Assembly (NCBI GenBank): GCA_016283295.1
Contig: JAEEMQ010000019.1
Coordinates: 1 to 48,920 of the forward strand
Direction: 5' to 3'
DNA from: Alphaproteobacteria bacterium
GTDB taxonomy: Bacteria; Pseudomonadota; Alphaproteobacteria; RF32; CAG-239
Length of the DNA: 48,920 nucleotides
Shown here: positions 1 through 7,000 of the stretch, one piece after another
How positions within the stretch are numbered: the stretch's first letter is position 1
Layout: each line of letters begins with the position of its first letter
Translations under genes and position numbers: made by a program
Notes under the pieces: model-generated
What the model was told of the DNA's origin: nothing
Databases searched by the model: none
What the model saw: the letters and a program-made list of their open reading frames with translations, nothing else

Positions 1-1
1 C

Positions 2-1039
2 AATCAGGAAGCGGCCGCGGCTTGGGTTGACGGCCCGTCGTTTGCCGGCGGTAAGGCTGGCGAAATTGCCGACGGTTTAGCCGGTTTGGCGCAGAATAAC
101 GGCACATCCTTTAACGAGGCTCTGACCGCACTTGCGCCGAACAGTGCGCCGGTGGCTCAGATAATGGCAATGGAAACGATGAATCGCATTTTCGGCGGCG
201 TTAGTGCGCATTTGGCAAAACCGAACAGCGGCTTGGCTTCCGGTGATGCCTTAAACGGAGTTTCGGCTTGGGGCAGTATTTATTACGGCAACGCTAAATT
301 GGATGACCGTGCGGACGGCGCTTACGGTTTTGATGCCGACAGCAAGGGTATTACGGCCGGTGTTGATAAACAAATCACATCTTCGCTTAAACTCGGCTTA
401 GGCTTACAGTATGATAAATCGGATATTGACGCGTTTAAGTCCGATATTGACGTAGATACGATTTCCGTATTCGGTTACGGCGAATATCGTCCGAATGACT
501 GGTTTGTCAGCGGGGTTATGACATACGGACGCTCCGACTATGACGAGAAAAAGTATGTTGCCGCCCAAACGGTCAAGGCAAATTATTCGGCTGATTTGTT
601 CGGGGCTCAGGCTATTACAGGCTATGAGCTTGCCACGCGTTACGCCGCTATAACGCCGAGTACCGGATTGCGCTATAACTACATTAAACGCCACGGCTAT
701 GAGGATGATGCCGCTCAGAAGGTTTCGGGCAGCAATACCGATGTTCTCACCGGTGTCGTCGGCTTACGTGCGGCCAATAATTACGGCGGTTTCCGTCCGA
801 GTGTGTATATTAACTTCACGTATGATATGATTTCGGATAGAGATAACTCAACCGTCAGCCTGGCCAACGGCTCAAGCTATGCGGTAGCGGGTAAACGCTT
901 AAATCAATTCGGTACCGAAGTCGGCGTGGCTCTTGAATATAATTACGGCAACTGGGATTTTGCGGCTAACTATGACTATACCGGTCGCCGCCACTTCAAC
1001 AGCCATAGCGGTATGTTGAACGCCAAATATCATTTCTAA
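2..1039 (+). CDS. Autotransporter beta-barrel domain protein (3' part only)
   Basis: The frame is open from the first bases, so this is the C-terminal 345 residues of a larger gene; the internal TTG near 86 is not a real start. After an alanine-rich linker (ending about residue 80) the protein becomes a series of alternating aromatic/polar strands rich in Gly, Tyr and Asn (e.g. GSIYYGNAK, DWFVSGVMTYGRSDYD, WDFAANYDYTGRRHF). It ends in KYHF, and a terminal aromatic residue is the usual signal for BAM-dependent outer-membrane insertion. This is the pattern of the type Va autotransporter beta-domain (PF03797): a 12-strand barrel that anchors an upstream passenger on the cell surface. The passenger lies outside the window, so substrate or adhesin role cannot be judged. 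A strong terminator follows. Confidence 0.88.
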   Translation, partial: NQEAAAAWVDGPSFAGGKAGEIADGLAGLAQNNGTSFNEALTALAPNSAPVAQIMAMETMNRIFGGVSAHLAKPNSGLASGDALNGVSAWGSIYYGNAKLDDRADGAYGFDADSKGITAGVDKQITSSLKLGLGLQYDKSDIDAFKSDIDVDTISVFGYGEYRPNDWFVSGVMTYGRSDYDEKKYVAAQTVKANYSADLFGAQAITGYELATRYAAITPSTGLRYNYIKRHGYEDDAAQKVSGSNTDVLTGVVGLRAANNYGGFRPSVYINFTYDMISDRDNSTVSLANGSSYAVAGKRLNQFGTEVGVALEYNYGNWDFAANYDYTGRRHFNSHSGMLNAKYHF

Positions 1040-1068
1040 ACAAAAGTTCCGATTTGTTTGGGGTTAAG

Positions 1069-1101
1069 ACGTCCTGTCGTTTTTAGCGGCAGGGCGTTTT
1101 T
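1069..1101 (+). terminator. Intrinsic terminator of the autotransporter gene
   Basis: An 11-bp stem (1069-1079 with 1087-1097, two G-U pairs) with a short T/A loop, followed by a run of five T. It lies 30 bases after the stop codon. Confidence 0.85.
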
Positions 1102-1121
1102 GCATAAGTAACTGATTTTTA

Positions 1122-1150
1122 TTGCATTATATAAACCAAAATATTATTAT
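1122..1150 (+). promoter_or_regulatory. Sigma70-type promoter for the ankyrin gene
   Basis: TTGCAT at 1122-1127, a 17-bp spacer, and TATTAT at 1145-1150. The predicted start near 1157 gives a leader of about 26 nt before the ATG at 1183. Confidence 0.6.
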
Positions 1151-1182
1151 GAGCGCAAGTTCTGATTTTTGGGGGTAAAATA

Positions 1183-1926
1183 ATGAACAAACTGTTTAAA
1201 GGAATGATAATCGCCGGCATTATTTTTGTTATATTGCTGCTTTTGGGCGGTTATATCGCGTATATTAACCGTGCGGCGATCGCCGGTAAGGCCATGAATT
1301 ATGCCATGCAACGCATAACCGGTTCGCCGGAAGACGGCACCCAGACTTGGCTCGGTGCGTTGATTGAAGGCGATTCGTCGCAAGATGTAAAAAATGCGTT
1401 GATTAAATCGGTGCTTAATCGCGAGCCGGAAAAAAAGACCGATTCTTCCAAACGCAAACCGGGGTTGGCTACCATGGCCGAAATGCTGGCAAACGGTGCC
1501 GGCGAAGATACCGACTTGGGCCAGTTGGCTCAGGCATTTTTGGGCGGCTTGAGTGTTGATGCCGAGCAGGAAGATGCAACCTCTTATAAAAGAACGGTGG
1601 CAGAGAATGTTCACGACATCAATGCCCGCGATACCAAGGGACGTACGCTGTTGATGAACGTATGCCGGGTTGACGTGTCGCCGAAAGTAATTAAAATGCT
1701 GCTGCGTTACGGCGCCGATATCAATGCGGTAGATAACAAAGGCCGTAGTGCGCTGATGTATGCCGTTGCCTTAAACGAAGACCCGGATGTGGTGGAAATG
1801 CTGTTGCAAAGCGGTGCCGACGGACGTCTGAAAGATAACGATGGCAAAAAAGTCATTGAATACGCCAAAACGCCGGAAATGGAAAGTCTGATTAAAAAAT
1901 ACACCAAATCGGGATGGTTCTTTTAA
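1183..1926 (+). CDS. Membrane-anchored ankyrin-repeat protein
   Basis: 247 residues. Residues 5-28 are one strongly hydrophobic helix after an N-terminal Lys, reading as an uncleaved signal anchor that leaves the rest in the periplasm (inferred from topology). Residues 45-140 are a polar, low-conservation linker. Residues about 145-240 hold two clear ankyrin repeats and a partial third, with the consensus cores DINARDTKGRTLLM, LLRYGADINAVDNKGRSALM and LLQSGADGRLKDNDGKK. Ankyrin repeats bind proteins; no enzymatic domain is visible, so an adaptor or envelope-scaffold role is the most that can be said. It has its own promoter and sits alone between the autotransporter terminator and the next promoter at 1945, so it looks monocistronic. 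Confidence 0.8.
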   Translation: MNKLFKGMIIAGIIFVILLLLGGYIAYINRAAIAGKAMNYAMQRITGSPEDGTQTWLGALIEGDSSQDVKNALIKSVLNREPEKKTDSSKRKPGLATMAEMLANGAGEDTDLGQLAQAFLGGLSVDAEQEDATSYKRTVAENVHDINARDTKGRTLLMNVCRVDVSPKVIKMLLRYGADINAVDNKGRSALMYAVALNEDPDVVEMLLQSGADGRLKDNDGKKVIEYAKTPEMESLIKKYTKSGWFF

Positions 1927-1944
1927 GCTGCGTCAACGATTTTT

Positions 1945-1974
1945 TTGACTTATTAATATGGACTTTGGTATATA
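1945..1974 (+). promoter_or_regulatory. Promoter upstream of the small ORF at 2033
   Basis: TTGACT at 1945-1950, an 18-bp spacer, and TATATA at 1969-1974. It overlaps an upstream in-frame ATG at 1958, which therefore cannot be the translated start. This supports initiation at 2033. Confidence 0.5.
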
Positions 1975-2032
1975 TTCCTCTTTTATTGCGTTAAAAGGGG
2001 AATATTTTTTTGCTCGAACAGGAGATAATAAA

Positions 2033-2221
2033 ATGCCAAAACAAAGTATTGCCAATATATTGCTCTATGGTATGGCGCAACAACATACACCGGCGGAATT
2101 CGGGGTGGACGACCGTATTATCAGCGAGGTGGTCGAGGGCTGGAATCGCCACATATATATTTTTCCGCAAAACGGTATCAGGTTGCAAAAAAATCGGCAA
2201 AAGAAATATGATTTAATGTAA
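2033..2221 (+). CDS. Small hypothetical protein, 62 aa (possibly frameshifted)
   Basis: The start at ATG 2033 is chosen because a good ribosome site (AGGAGAT, 2020-2026) lies 6 bases upstream, and because the earlier in-frame ATG at 1958 lies inside the promoter. The product is soluble, begins MPKQSIANIL, and matches no family I know. Its C-terminus in this frame (from about residue 45, FPQNGIRLQKNRQKK) has unusual composition, while the +2 frame from the (AT)n run at about 2152-2160 reads FSAKRYQVAKKSAKEI and stops, which looks more like this genome's proteins. A two-base slippage in the AT run is therefore possible, making the annotated C-terminus doubtful. No terminator separates it from the next small gene. 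Confidence 0.45.
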   Translation: MPKQSIANILLYGMAQQHTPAEFGVDDRIISEVVEGWNRHIYIFPQNGIRLQKNRQKKYDLM

Positions 2222-2326
2222 CGGTTGCCGCGGATTCGGCGTTCAATATGGCCGATGAGCCATATTTATAATCGGCACGGCGGCGGTTATTTTTTACCTT
2301 GTTTGATTATTGTAGGCGAGGGAAAA

Positions 2327-2596
2327 ATGCGAAAAATACATGATAACGAATATATCAACTTAAAAGACAGCCTGATGTTTGCCGGCACGATTTATGAGAG
2401 TTTTGAGGCTCTGGAAGAAGTTATGGGTAAGCTCCAACTGGAGCGGCCGCTGTTTCTGATTTATTTGGCCAAGAAGGAATTTGCCGATGCCGTGTTCAAA
2501 GCGGCCGGAGAAACACCGCCCGACGGCAGAACCGTTGCGGAAAACCCGCCGTCGTATATCGAGATTTTTAACTCCGACTATCAGAATCTGCAATAA
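2327..2596 (+). CDS. Small hypothetical protein, 89 aa
   Basis: Starts at ATG 2327, preceded by a purine-rich GCGAGGGA ribosome site. A longer reading from TTG 2225 adds an arginine-rich stretch with no coding character. The protein (MRKIHDNEYINLKDSL...) is acidic, soluble and mixed alpha/beta, with a hydrophobic core strand (RPLFLIYLA) and a short C-terminal strand. It has no signal peptide or recognisable motif. It appears to share the transcript started at 1945 and ends 20 bases before an intrinsic terminator. Function unknown. Confidence 0.6.
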   Translation: MRKIHDNEYINLKDSLMFAGTIYESFEALEEVMGKLQLERPLFLIYLAKKEFADAVFKAAGETPPDGRTVAENPPSYIEIFNSDYQNLQ

Positions 2597-2615
2597 AAAG
2601 TATATTAAGAAAAGT

Positions 2616-2641
2616 CGCCGATGCCTGTCGGCGTTTTTTTT
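2616..2641 (+). terminator. Intrinsic terminator
   Basis: A 6-bp GC-rich stem (CGCCGA, 2616-2621, with TCGGCG, 2628-2633) followed by eight T. It ends the two-gene unit beginning at 2033. Confidence 0.85.
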
Positions 2642-2662
2642 CGTTTCCGTTTTGCAAAGGGC

Positions 2663-2691
2663 TTGACTTGTGGACAAAAAGATAATATACT
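2663..2691 (+). promoter_or_regulatory. Promoter of the HEXXH protein gene
   Basis: TTGACT at 2663-2668, exactly 17 bp, and TATACT at 2686-2691. It begins 22 bases after the preceding terminator. The expected start near 2698 leaves only about 13 nt before ATG 2711, so the leader is very short. Confidence 0.7.
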
Positions 2692-2710
2692 ACCGACGGA
2701 AAGAATAAAA

Positions 2711-4060
2711 ATGACAAACTGGTTTGATAATTTACATCGCTATTTTAAAATCGCCGCCGTTACCGCCGGAGGTCTTTTGGCTTCGGGCGAAGTCAAGGCG
2801 CAAAATACCGCGGCGGGCAATTCTTCGGCATCGAGTGAAAACGTAATCTCGGTACCGCAGGAATATATTGATTATCAGTTTGTAGATACCAAACTATACT
2901 ATCAGGTTGATACGGTTTACAATACCGCCATTATCGATAAGGTGAAAAAAGGCACTTATGCCGGTAACGTGGCATATTATGACTTTGATGACAACATTAC
3001 CATAAAATATCACTTTGCCGGAGTCGAAGAGCAGCCGCACAGCGGTACACCGGTATCGGTTGATGTGCATGAAGGCACTCACAGCAGATATTCCAACCTG
3101 TACGGAATGCCGTTCGGTAAAATTTCGCCGAAGCAGGCCTACAGTTTGGGTATTGCCGTTGAATTCAACGCCTATTTGTATCAAACCATGTATGAAATGA
3201 ATAAAAGTGCCGAGGCAGACAGTATTGTCGGGCTGTTGCACGACGCCAATTTTGACTTTGGCAATTTGTTGCAAAAAGGCTGGCTGTACAGATATACTTC
3301 CGACAAGCAAAAGGATAGGGAAAGACTGCTTACTTTGATGGTGAACAATGTTTTTGCCCACACCTATTCGATGATGACGGCATCGGAGAGCTATACCAAA
3401 CAGCTTATGCAGACGGTTCATTCAATGTCGGATACTTCCGGTATTCCGGCCAAAATCAAAGAAGAAAACTATCGACGCGCCATTGATGCGGCCTTTACTA
3501 TTCAGGTTTGCGATTCCGCCGGCAAAGTTTTTGATTTGAACGTTTATAATTATCTGACGCCGGAAAATAAGCAGCTGCTGACCAAAGTGGCACCGCGGCA
3601 TCAAATAAAAATCAGCGAGATTATTGCGCAAAACCGTGAGGAAATTATTGAAAACACGCAGCAACGCTTGGCCGATTGGCATAAAGTGGCCGAGCAGATT
3701 GCCAACGGTAATCCGAATATGACGGTGGAAGATGTTTTGAAATCGCAGCACGATGATTTTATGAAAGCGGCACGGGAATTTACTTTTCCGGGCAAAGTGC
3801 ACGGTCGCCGCCATGATATCAAACATCGCGTTTCCGAGGTTATGGTTATGCCGAAATACGATGTGTATTTCCACCTGGCGCCGGATTATTACGATTATAT
3901 GGCCGCCAAAGAAGCCGCGGAAGTCAATAAACAGAAAATCGAACAAGCCAAAGGGCGCGTACAGGGGCAAAATAACACCGCGACCGATAAAAAGACGACA
4001 AACGGCAAAAAACAATACCAAAATACCGTCGCACGACACTCTCGGACGGAGTATCAATAA
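2711..4060 (+). CDS. Secreted HEXXH putative zinc metallopeptidase
   Basis: 449 residues from ATG 2711, behind a GGAAAG ribosome site and a consensus promoter; longer in-frame starts fall in the preceding terminator. Residues 12-30 form a hydrophobic segment ending VKA, a plausible signal peptidase I site. Residues 120-124 are HEGTH, a match to the HEXXH zinc/catalytic motif. A helix 27 residues later contains E151 (VEFNAY), a reasonable third zinc ligand for a gluzincin-type arrangement. This recalls the small 'putative metallopeptidase' DUFs with HEXXH followed by E..A seen in gut Alphaproteobacteria (from memory, not checked). The C-terminal 60 residues are Lys/Gln/Asn-rich and probably disordered. 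Fold and motif suggest a periplasmic or exported protease; activity and substrate are unknown. Confidence 0.6.
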   Translation: MTNWFDNLHRYFKIAAVTAGGLLASGEVKAQNTAAGNSSASSENVISVPQEYIDYQFVDTKLYYQVDTVYNTAIIDKVKKGTYAGNVAYYDFDDNITIKYHFAGVEEQPHSGTPVSVDVHEGTHSRYSNLYGMPFGKISPKQAYSLGIAVEFNAYLYQTMYEMNKSAEADSIVGLLHDANFDFGNLLQKGWLYRYTSDKQKDRERLLTLMVNNVFAHTYSMMTASESYTKQLMQTVHSMSDTSGIPAKIKEENYRRAIDAAFTIQVCDSAGKVFDLNVYNYLTPENKQLLTKVAPRHQIKISEIIAQNREEIIENTQQRLADWHKVAEQIANGNPNMTVEDVLKSQHDDFMKAAREFTFPGKVHGRRHDIKHRVSEVMVMPKYDVYFHLAPDYYDYMAAKEAAEVNKQKIEQAKGRVQGQNNTATDKKTTNGKKQYQNTVARHSRTEYQ

Positions 4061-4144
4061 CCGGGCAAAATTTGCGAACATTAAGGCCTTCGCGGCGGTA
4101 AAAATGCAGAGTTTCAAAAATATTATTATTCAAATTTTTTAGAT

Positions 4145-5002
4145 ATGAAAGAGATTAACTTTAGAACTCAGGATTGGCAGGATGCTCAAACCGTGTTTGA
4201 CTTCTTTCGCCAGGAGACGGATTGTCTGGACAGAGCAGGCAGATTGATTGTTGAACCGTGTTATGTGGTGGCAATCGGAGATGACCCGTTGTCGGCCTAT
4301 TATGCCGCAACCATTGCCAAACAGGCTAGGCGGCAGTTCGGTAAATTTCCGAAGATTCTGTGTGTCGGCGGCTACGGATGGCTTTCTAAGCACCTTAACC
4401 GACTTGGCGACGGAACTCAGATCAGCGAGGGCACAAAATTGCGTATGACCGCATTGCGATTGGGGAATTTCCCGGCCACGGTGTTGGACAGAAGCAATAA
4501 CCTCGGTGCCGGCATCGAAGAAATTATCAACTACATGGCGTGGAACAACAAGGCCGGTTATCCGATTATCTTCTGTGTGACCCAGCGCCTCAGCAAGCGT
4601 TTGGAACGTACCGTGGCTTTTTCGACCGTGCAATTCCCGAATACTCAGCCCTTGAACGCATATTATTACGTTCCGGGCGAGGATATAAAGGAAGTGTGTC
4701 AGTTCTACAACGGTATGGCGCTTGCCGACGGATTGCCGTTGTTGACCGAAGCGGCTGCCGTGTATGACCGAGTCGGAACCGGCCGTTACACCAACCTCTA
4801 TATGGCGGAGCCTGACAAGATGGTCCCCAAATACGTCATCCAGGCCGGTATGCACCTGATGGAGCGTTATCCGCTGAGGATTCACTCGCCGTTGGTTGCA
4901 CCGCGACAGTACCTGAAGATGTATTTCGGTCTTCGCAATCATCGTAAGGAAGTGGAGACGGCTTTAGAGCAGAAAGTCTTTGATTGGATTGCCAGAATCT
5001 GA
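4145..5002 (+). CDS. YdcF-like DUF218 family protein
   Basis: 285 residues. The central part follows the DUF218/YdcF layout: a hydrophobic strand with GDD (41-47), a Gly-Gly pair after ILCV (G75-G76), Ser-Glu (S94-E95) opening a helix, the TVLDRSNNLGAGIEE segment (112-126, equivalent to the E..S.NT.EN motif), and CVTQ...KRLERT (144-156, equivalent to VTS..H..RA). YdcF proteins are Rossmann-like and have been linked to S-adenosylmethionine binding and envelope-related roles; no reaction is established. There is no N-terminal membrane segment, unlike many family members. No Shine-Dalgarno sequence precedes the ATG; the leader is A/T-rich. The gap to the upstream stop is 84 bases and no separate promoter is obvious. 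Confidence 0.55.
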   Translation: MKEINFRTQDWQDAQTVFDFFRQETDCLDRAGRLIVEPCYVVAIGDDPLSAYYAATIAKQARRQFGKFPKILCVGGYGWLSKHLNRLGDGTQISEGTKLRMTALRLGNFPATVLDRSNNLGAGIEEIINYMAWNNKAGYPIIFCVTQRLSKRLERTVAFSTVQFPNTQPLNAYYYVPGEDIKEVCQFYNGMALADGLPLLTEAAAVYDRVGTGRYTNLYMAEPDKMVPKYVIQAGMHLMERYPLRIHSPLVAPRQYLKMYFGLRNHRKEVETALEQKVFDWIARI

Positions 5003-5005
5003 AAA

Positions 5006-5044
5006 TACCCCTTGTCCGTAAAATCGGGCAGGGGCATTTTTTTT
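5006..5044 (+). terminator. Intrinsic terminator of the YdcF-like gene
   Basis: A GC-rich stem (5008-5018 with 5025-5034, one two-base bulge and one G-U pair) followed by eight T at 5037-5044, four bases past the stop. Confidence 0.85.
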
Positions 5045-5057
5045 GCCCGAAACCGGC

Positions 5058-5086
5058 TTGACATTTTGATTGTGCAATGCTATACC
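5058..5086 (+). promoter_or_regulatory. Strong consensus promoter in the 5.0-5.4 kb gene-free stretch
   Basis: TTGACA at 5058-5063, exactly 17 bp, and TATACC at 5081-5086. Predicted transcription start is near 5093. A tandem pair of the palindromic octamer ATTATAAT follows at 5105-5120, in the initially transcribed region, and could be an operator or a second -10 element. Confidence 0.7.
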
Positions 5087-5092
5087 GTAATT

Positions 5093-5366
5093 ACGTTCTA
5101 GATTATTATAATATTATAATTAAACATTATCGGTGTAGGGCGTTGGGAAACGTTTTACGTCGGCAAACGATCCAATCGTTTGTGATAGGTAAATAATTAC
5201 GTAATATGCCCGTCGGTTGTGAAATCGGCGTTCATTACTCGGTGCGGCTGTCGGCAGATACCCCCATCGGGTCTGGCTTGTAGTATCAAAAGTTTTTAGT
5301 TATTGTCGAGCATGGCGTTGCTCTTTTCATAATCCCCCGTTTATAGTTTTTCGGGGGATTATTTTT
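5093..5366 (+). ncRNA. Candidate structured small RNA (~270 nt), unidentified
   Basis: This fills the 401-base gap between the YdcF-like gene and mlaA. It runs from a consensus promoter to a perfect 11-bp terminator hairpin and contains no ORF of credible length with a ribosome site. Visible structure includes an 8-bp perfect hairpin with a CCA loop (5164-5171 with 5175-5182) and a 5-bp hairpin (5308-5312 with 5319-5323) just before the terminator. I looked for landmarks of tmRNA, RNase P RNA, SRP RNA and common riboswitches and did not find them; 6S RNA cannot be judged by eye. Because termination falls 92 bases before mlaA, it is either an independent RNA or an attenuating leader of mlaA. 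Confidence 0.4.
5329..5366 (+). terminator. Perfect 11-bp terminator before mlaA
   Basis: ATAATCCCCCG (5329-5339) pairs exactly with CGGGGGATTAT (5352-5362), followed by a T-rich tail. No coding sequence ends upstream within 320 bases, so it must end a non-coding transcript or act as an attenuator. Confidence 0.85.
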
Positions 5367-5457
5367 ATGCCCGAAAATTATACATACCATCAAGTTAAAT
5401 TTTTTGATTGATTTATTGTTCTTTCGTTTATATATTATGTTCTCAGGGAATGAAAAA

Positions 5458-6237
5458 ATGAAAAAGATATTTAGAATTTTAAGTTATACGACCTGTTTGG
5501 TAACATTGCTTGCCGCGCCGGTTAAAGCCGAAGAAGAAAACGATGATGAAGGCGCGTTGGAAAGCTATAATCGCGCCATGTTTGCGGTTAATGCCACGGC
5601 CGATTATTTTGTGATTAAGCCGGTGGCAAAGGGTTACCGCGCCGTTACCAATGACTTTGTTCGCGAACGCGTGCGAAACTTCTTTGACAATATGAAAGAA
5701 CCGATTTCTGCGGTAAATCACACGTTACAGGGAGATTTGCTTGATTCCGGAAAATCACTGGGGCGCTTTTTGATAAATTCAACCATCGGTTTACTCGGTA
5801 CTTTTGACGTGGCCTCCGGCTGGGGAATCTCCAAGAACCCGACCGACTTTGACCGAACGCTTGCCGCTTGGTGTGTGCCGGACGGACCGTTCTTTATATT
5901 GCCGTTATTCGGACCAAGCACTCCGCGTGCCACAGCCTCTATGGTGGCTGATGCTTATACCCACCCGGTTTATTGGGTCGGCCGTTATTCTTCGTTTGGC
6001 GAAGATTGGAAACGCTATTCGTTCTACTATGGTATCAGCGCCCTCGGTTTTGTCAGTCTGCGCGAGGCAAATATCGAATTTTTGGATAACTTAACCGCCA
6101 ATTCGGTTGACCCGTACAGCACCATCAAATCGGCGTATATTCAGAATCGCCTTAAAATCGGGGTTTGCGGCAAAAAAGAAGTTTCGGCGGAAGATGCCGG
6201 TTATGATTTTGATTTTGACGACATGGATGATGAATAA
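5458..6237 (+). CDS. mlaA: MlaA (VacJ) outer-membrane phospholipid-retention protein
   Basis: 259 residues from ATG 5458 (ribosome site AGGGAA at 5445-5450). In-frame starts further upstream would spoil the signal peptide MKKIFRILSY...PVKA. The family pattern is clear: ESYNRAMFAVNATAD near the mature N-terminus, then RNFFDNMKEP, GRFLINSTIGLLGTFD, a TLAAWCVPDGPFFILPLFGPSTPR core and the DAYTHPVYW segment. MlaA forms a ring in the inner leaflet of the outer membrane that passes misplaced phospholipids to MlaC for return to the inner membrane. Unlike E. coli MlaA there is no lipobox cysteine at the end of the signal peptide, so it may be held by its own amphipathic helices rather than by a lipid. 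The C-terminus is an acidic tail (DFDFDDMDDE). mlaC follows 21 bases later. Confidence 0.92.
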   Translation: MKKIFRILSYTTCLVTLLAAPVKAEEENDDEGALESYNRAMFAVNATADYFVIKPVAKGYRAVTNDFVRERVRNFFDNMKEPISAVNHTLQGDLLDSGKSLGRFLINSTIGLLGTFDVASGWGISKNPTDFDRTLAAWCVPDGPFFILPLFGPSTPRATASMVADAYTHPVYWVGRYSSFGEDWKRYSFYYGISALGFVSLREANIEFLDNLTANSVDPYSTIKSAYIQNRLKIGVCGKKEVSAEDAGYDFDFDDMDDE

Positions 6238-6258
6238 TTTATTTGAAAGGAATTTAAA

Positions 6259-6855
6259 ATGAAAAAGTTATTTGCATTTTTATTTGCCGGTTTATTTATG
6301 TTCGGAGCAGAGGCAAACGCCGCCGTCAATGCTGCCAAGGCCGAACAGTTTATTAAAGACGTTACCAAACAGGGTATTGAAGAACTGGTTAATTCCGATA
6401 TATCGGAAAGCGAAAAGCGGGCCCGTTTTACCAAGTTGTTCAATCAGGATTTGGATTTGGACTTTATCGGCAAGTTTGTGCTCGGACGTTATTGGCGTAC
6501 GGCTACCCAGAAACAGCGCGACGAGTTTATCGATGTGTATCGTAAGCTGAACGTACAAACCTGGTCGGAACGCTTTAATGACTTCAAAGGCAAGCATTTT
6601 GAATTTTTGGGAACGGAAAATTCCAAGTCGCCGGACCAGGTGTTTGTTAACTCGCAAGTACCGATGCAAGAGGGAAAACCGGCTTCGGTAAAATGGCGGG
6701 TTAAGGAAACCGACGGCAATATGCACATTGTCGATATCATTATCGAAAACGTCAGCTTGGCGCAAACATCGCGCAGCGAATATACGTCGTATATTCAAAA
6801 GTCGCCGAACGGAATTGACGGTTTGATTGCCGATTTGAAGGCAAAACTGAAATAA
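6259..6855 (+). CDS. mlaC: MlaC periplasmic phospholipid-binding protein
   Basis: 198 residues with a clean signal peptide (MKKLFAFLFAGLFMFGAEANA, cleavage about residue 21). The rest matches the MlaC/Ttg2D family (PF05494): an N-terminal helix with FIKDVTKQGIEEL, the LDLDFIGKFVLGRYWRTAT segment typical of the family, and the later VKWRVKETDGNMHIVDIIIENVSLAQTSRSEYTS sheet (shown only by its ends in related proteins). MlaC shuttles phospholipid between MlaA at the outer membrane and the MlaFEDB transporter at the inner membrane. The ribosome site GAAAGG lies just upstream, and the 21-base gap to mlaA indicates cotranscription. The MlaFEDB genes are not in this window. Confidence 0.92.
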   Translation: MKKLFAFLFAGLFMFGAEANAAVNAAKAEQFIKDVTKQGIEELVNSDISESEKRARFTKLFNQDLDLDFIGKFVLGRYWRTATQKQRDEFIDVYRKLNVQTWSERFNDFKGKHFEFLGTENSKSPDQVFVNSQVPMQEGKPASVKWRVKETDGNMHIVDIIIENVSLAQTSRSEYTSYIQKSPNGIDGLIADLKAKLK

Positions 6856-6877
6856 TCCGTAAGTTATAAAAAAAACG

Positions 6878-6908
6878 GCCGTCACTCAATTCGGGTGGCG
6901 GCTTTTTT
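6878..6908 (+). terminator. Intrinsic terminator of mlaAC
   Basis: An 8-bp stem (6878-6885 with 6895-6902, one G-U pair) followed by TTTTTT, 22 bases after the mlaC stop. Confidence 0.85.
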
Positions 6909-6935
6909 GTATCGTAAATCGGCCGTATATTCTGC

Positions 6936-6964
6936 TTGACTTGCCGACGTTTTTATACTAAAAT
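6936..6964 (+). promoter_or_regulatory. Promoter of the 7001 gene
   Basis: TTGACT at 6936-6941, 17 bp, and TAAAAT at 6959-6964. The predicted leader is about 30 nt and A/T-rich. Confidence 0.65.
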
Positions 6965-7000
6965 CGCGCCTAATGTTTTATAATTTAAAAATTATTGATT

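Noticed and set aside
1958..2032. Longer start (ATG 1958) for the small gene at 2033
   Set aside because: The codon lies within the promoter and upstream of the expected transcription start.
2200..2280. TGA read-through (TGA as Trp) to join coding-like segments around 2210
   Set aside because: TGA acts as a clean stop for other genes here (for example the gene ending at 5002), and TGG is used for Trp.
5160..5195. GCA AAC GAT in the candidate RNA, resembling the start of a tmRNA AND... tag
   Set aside because: The frame continues PIVCDR and stops without the AA-terminal degradation tail, the bases form a simple hairpin, and no tRNA-like ends are present.
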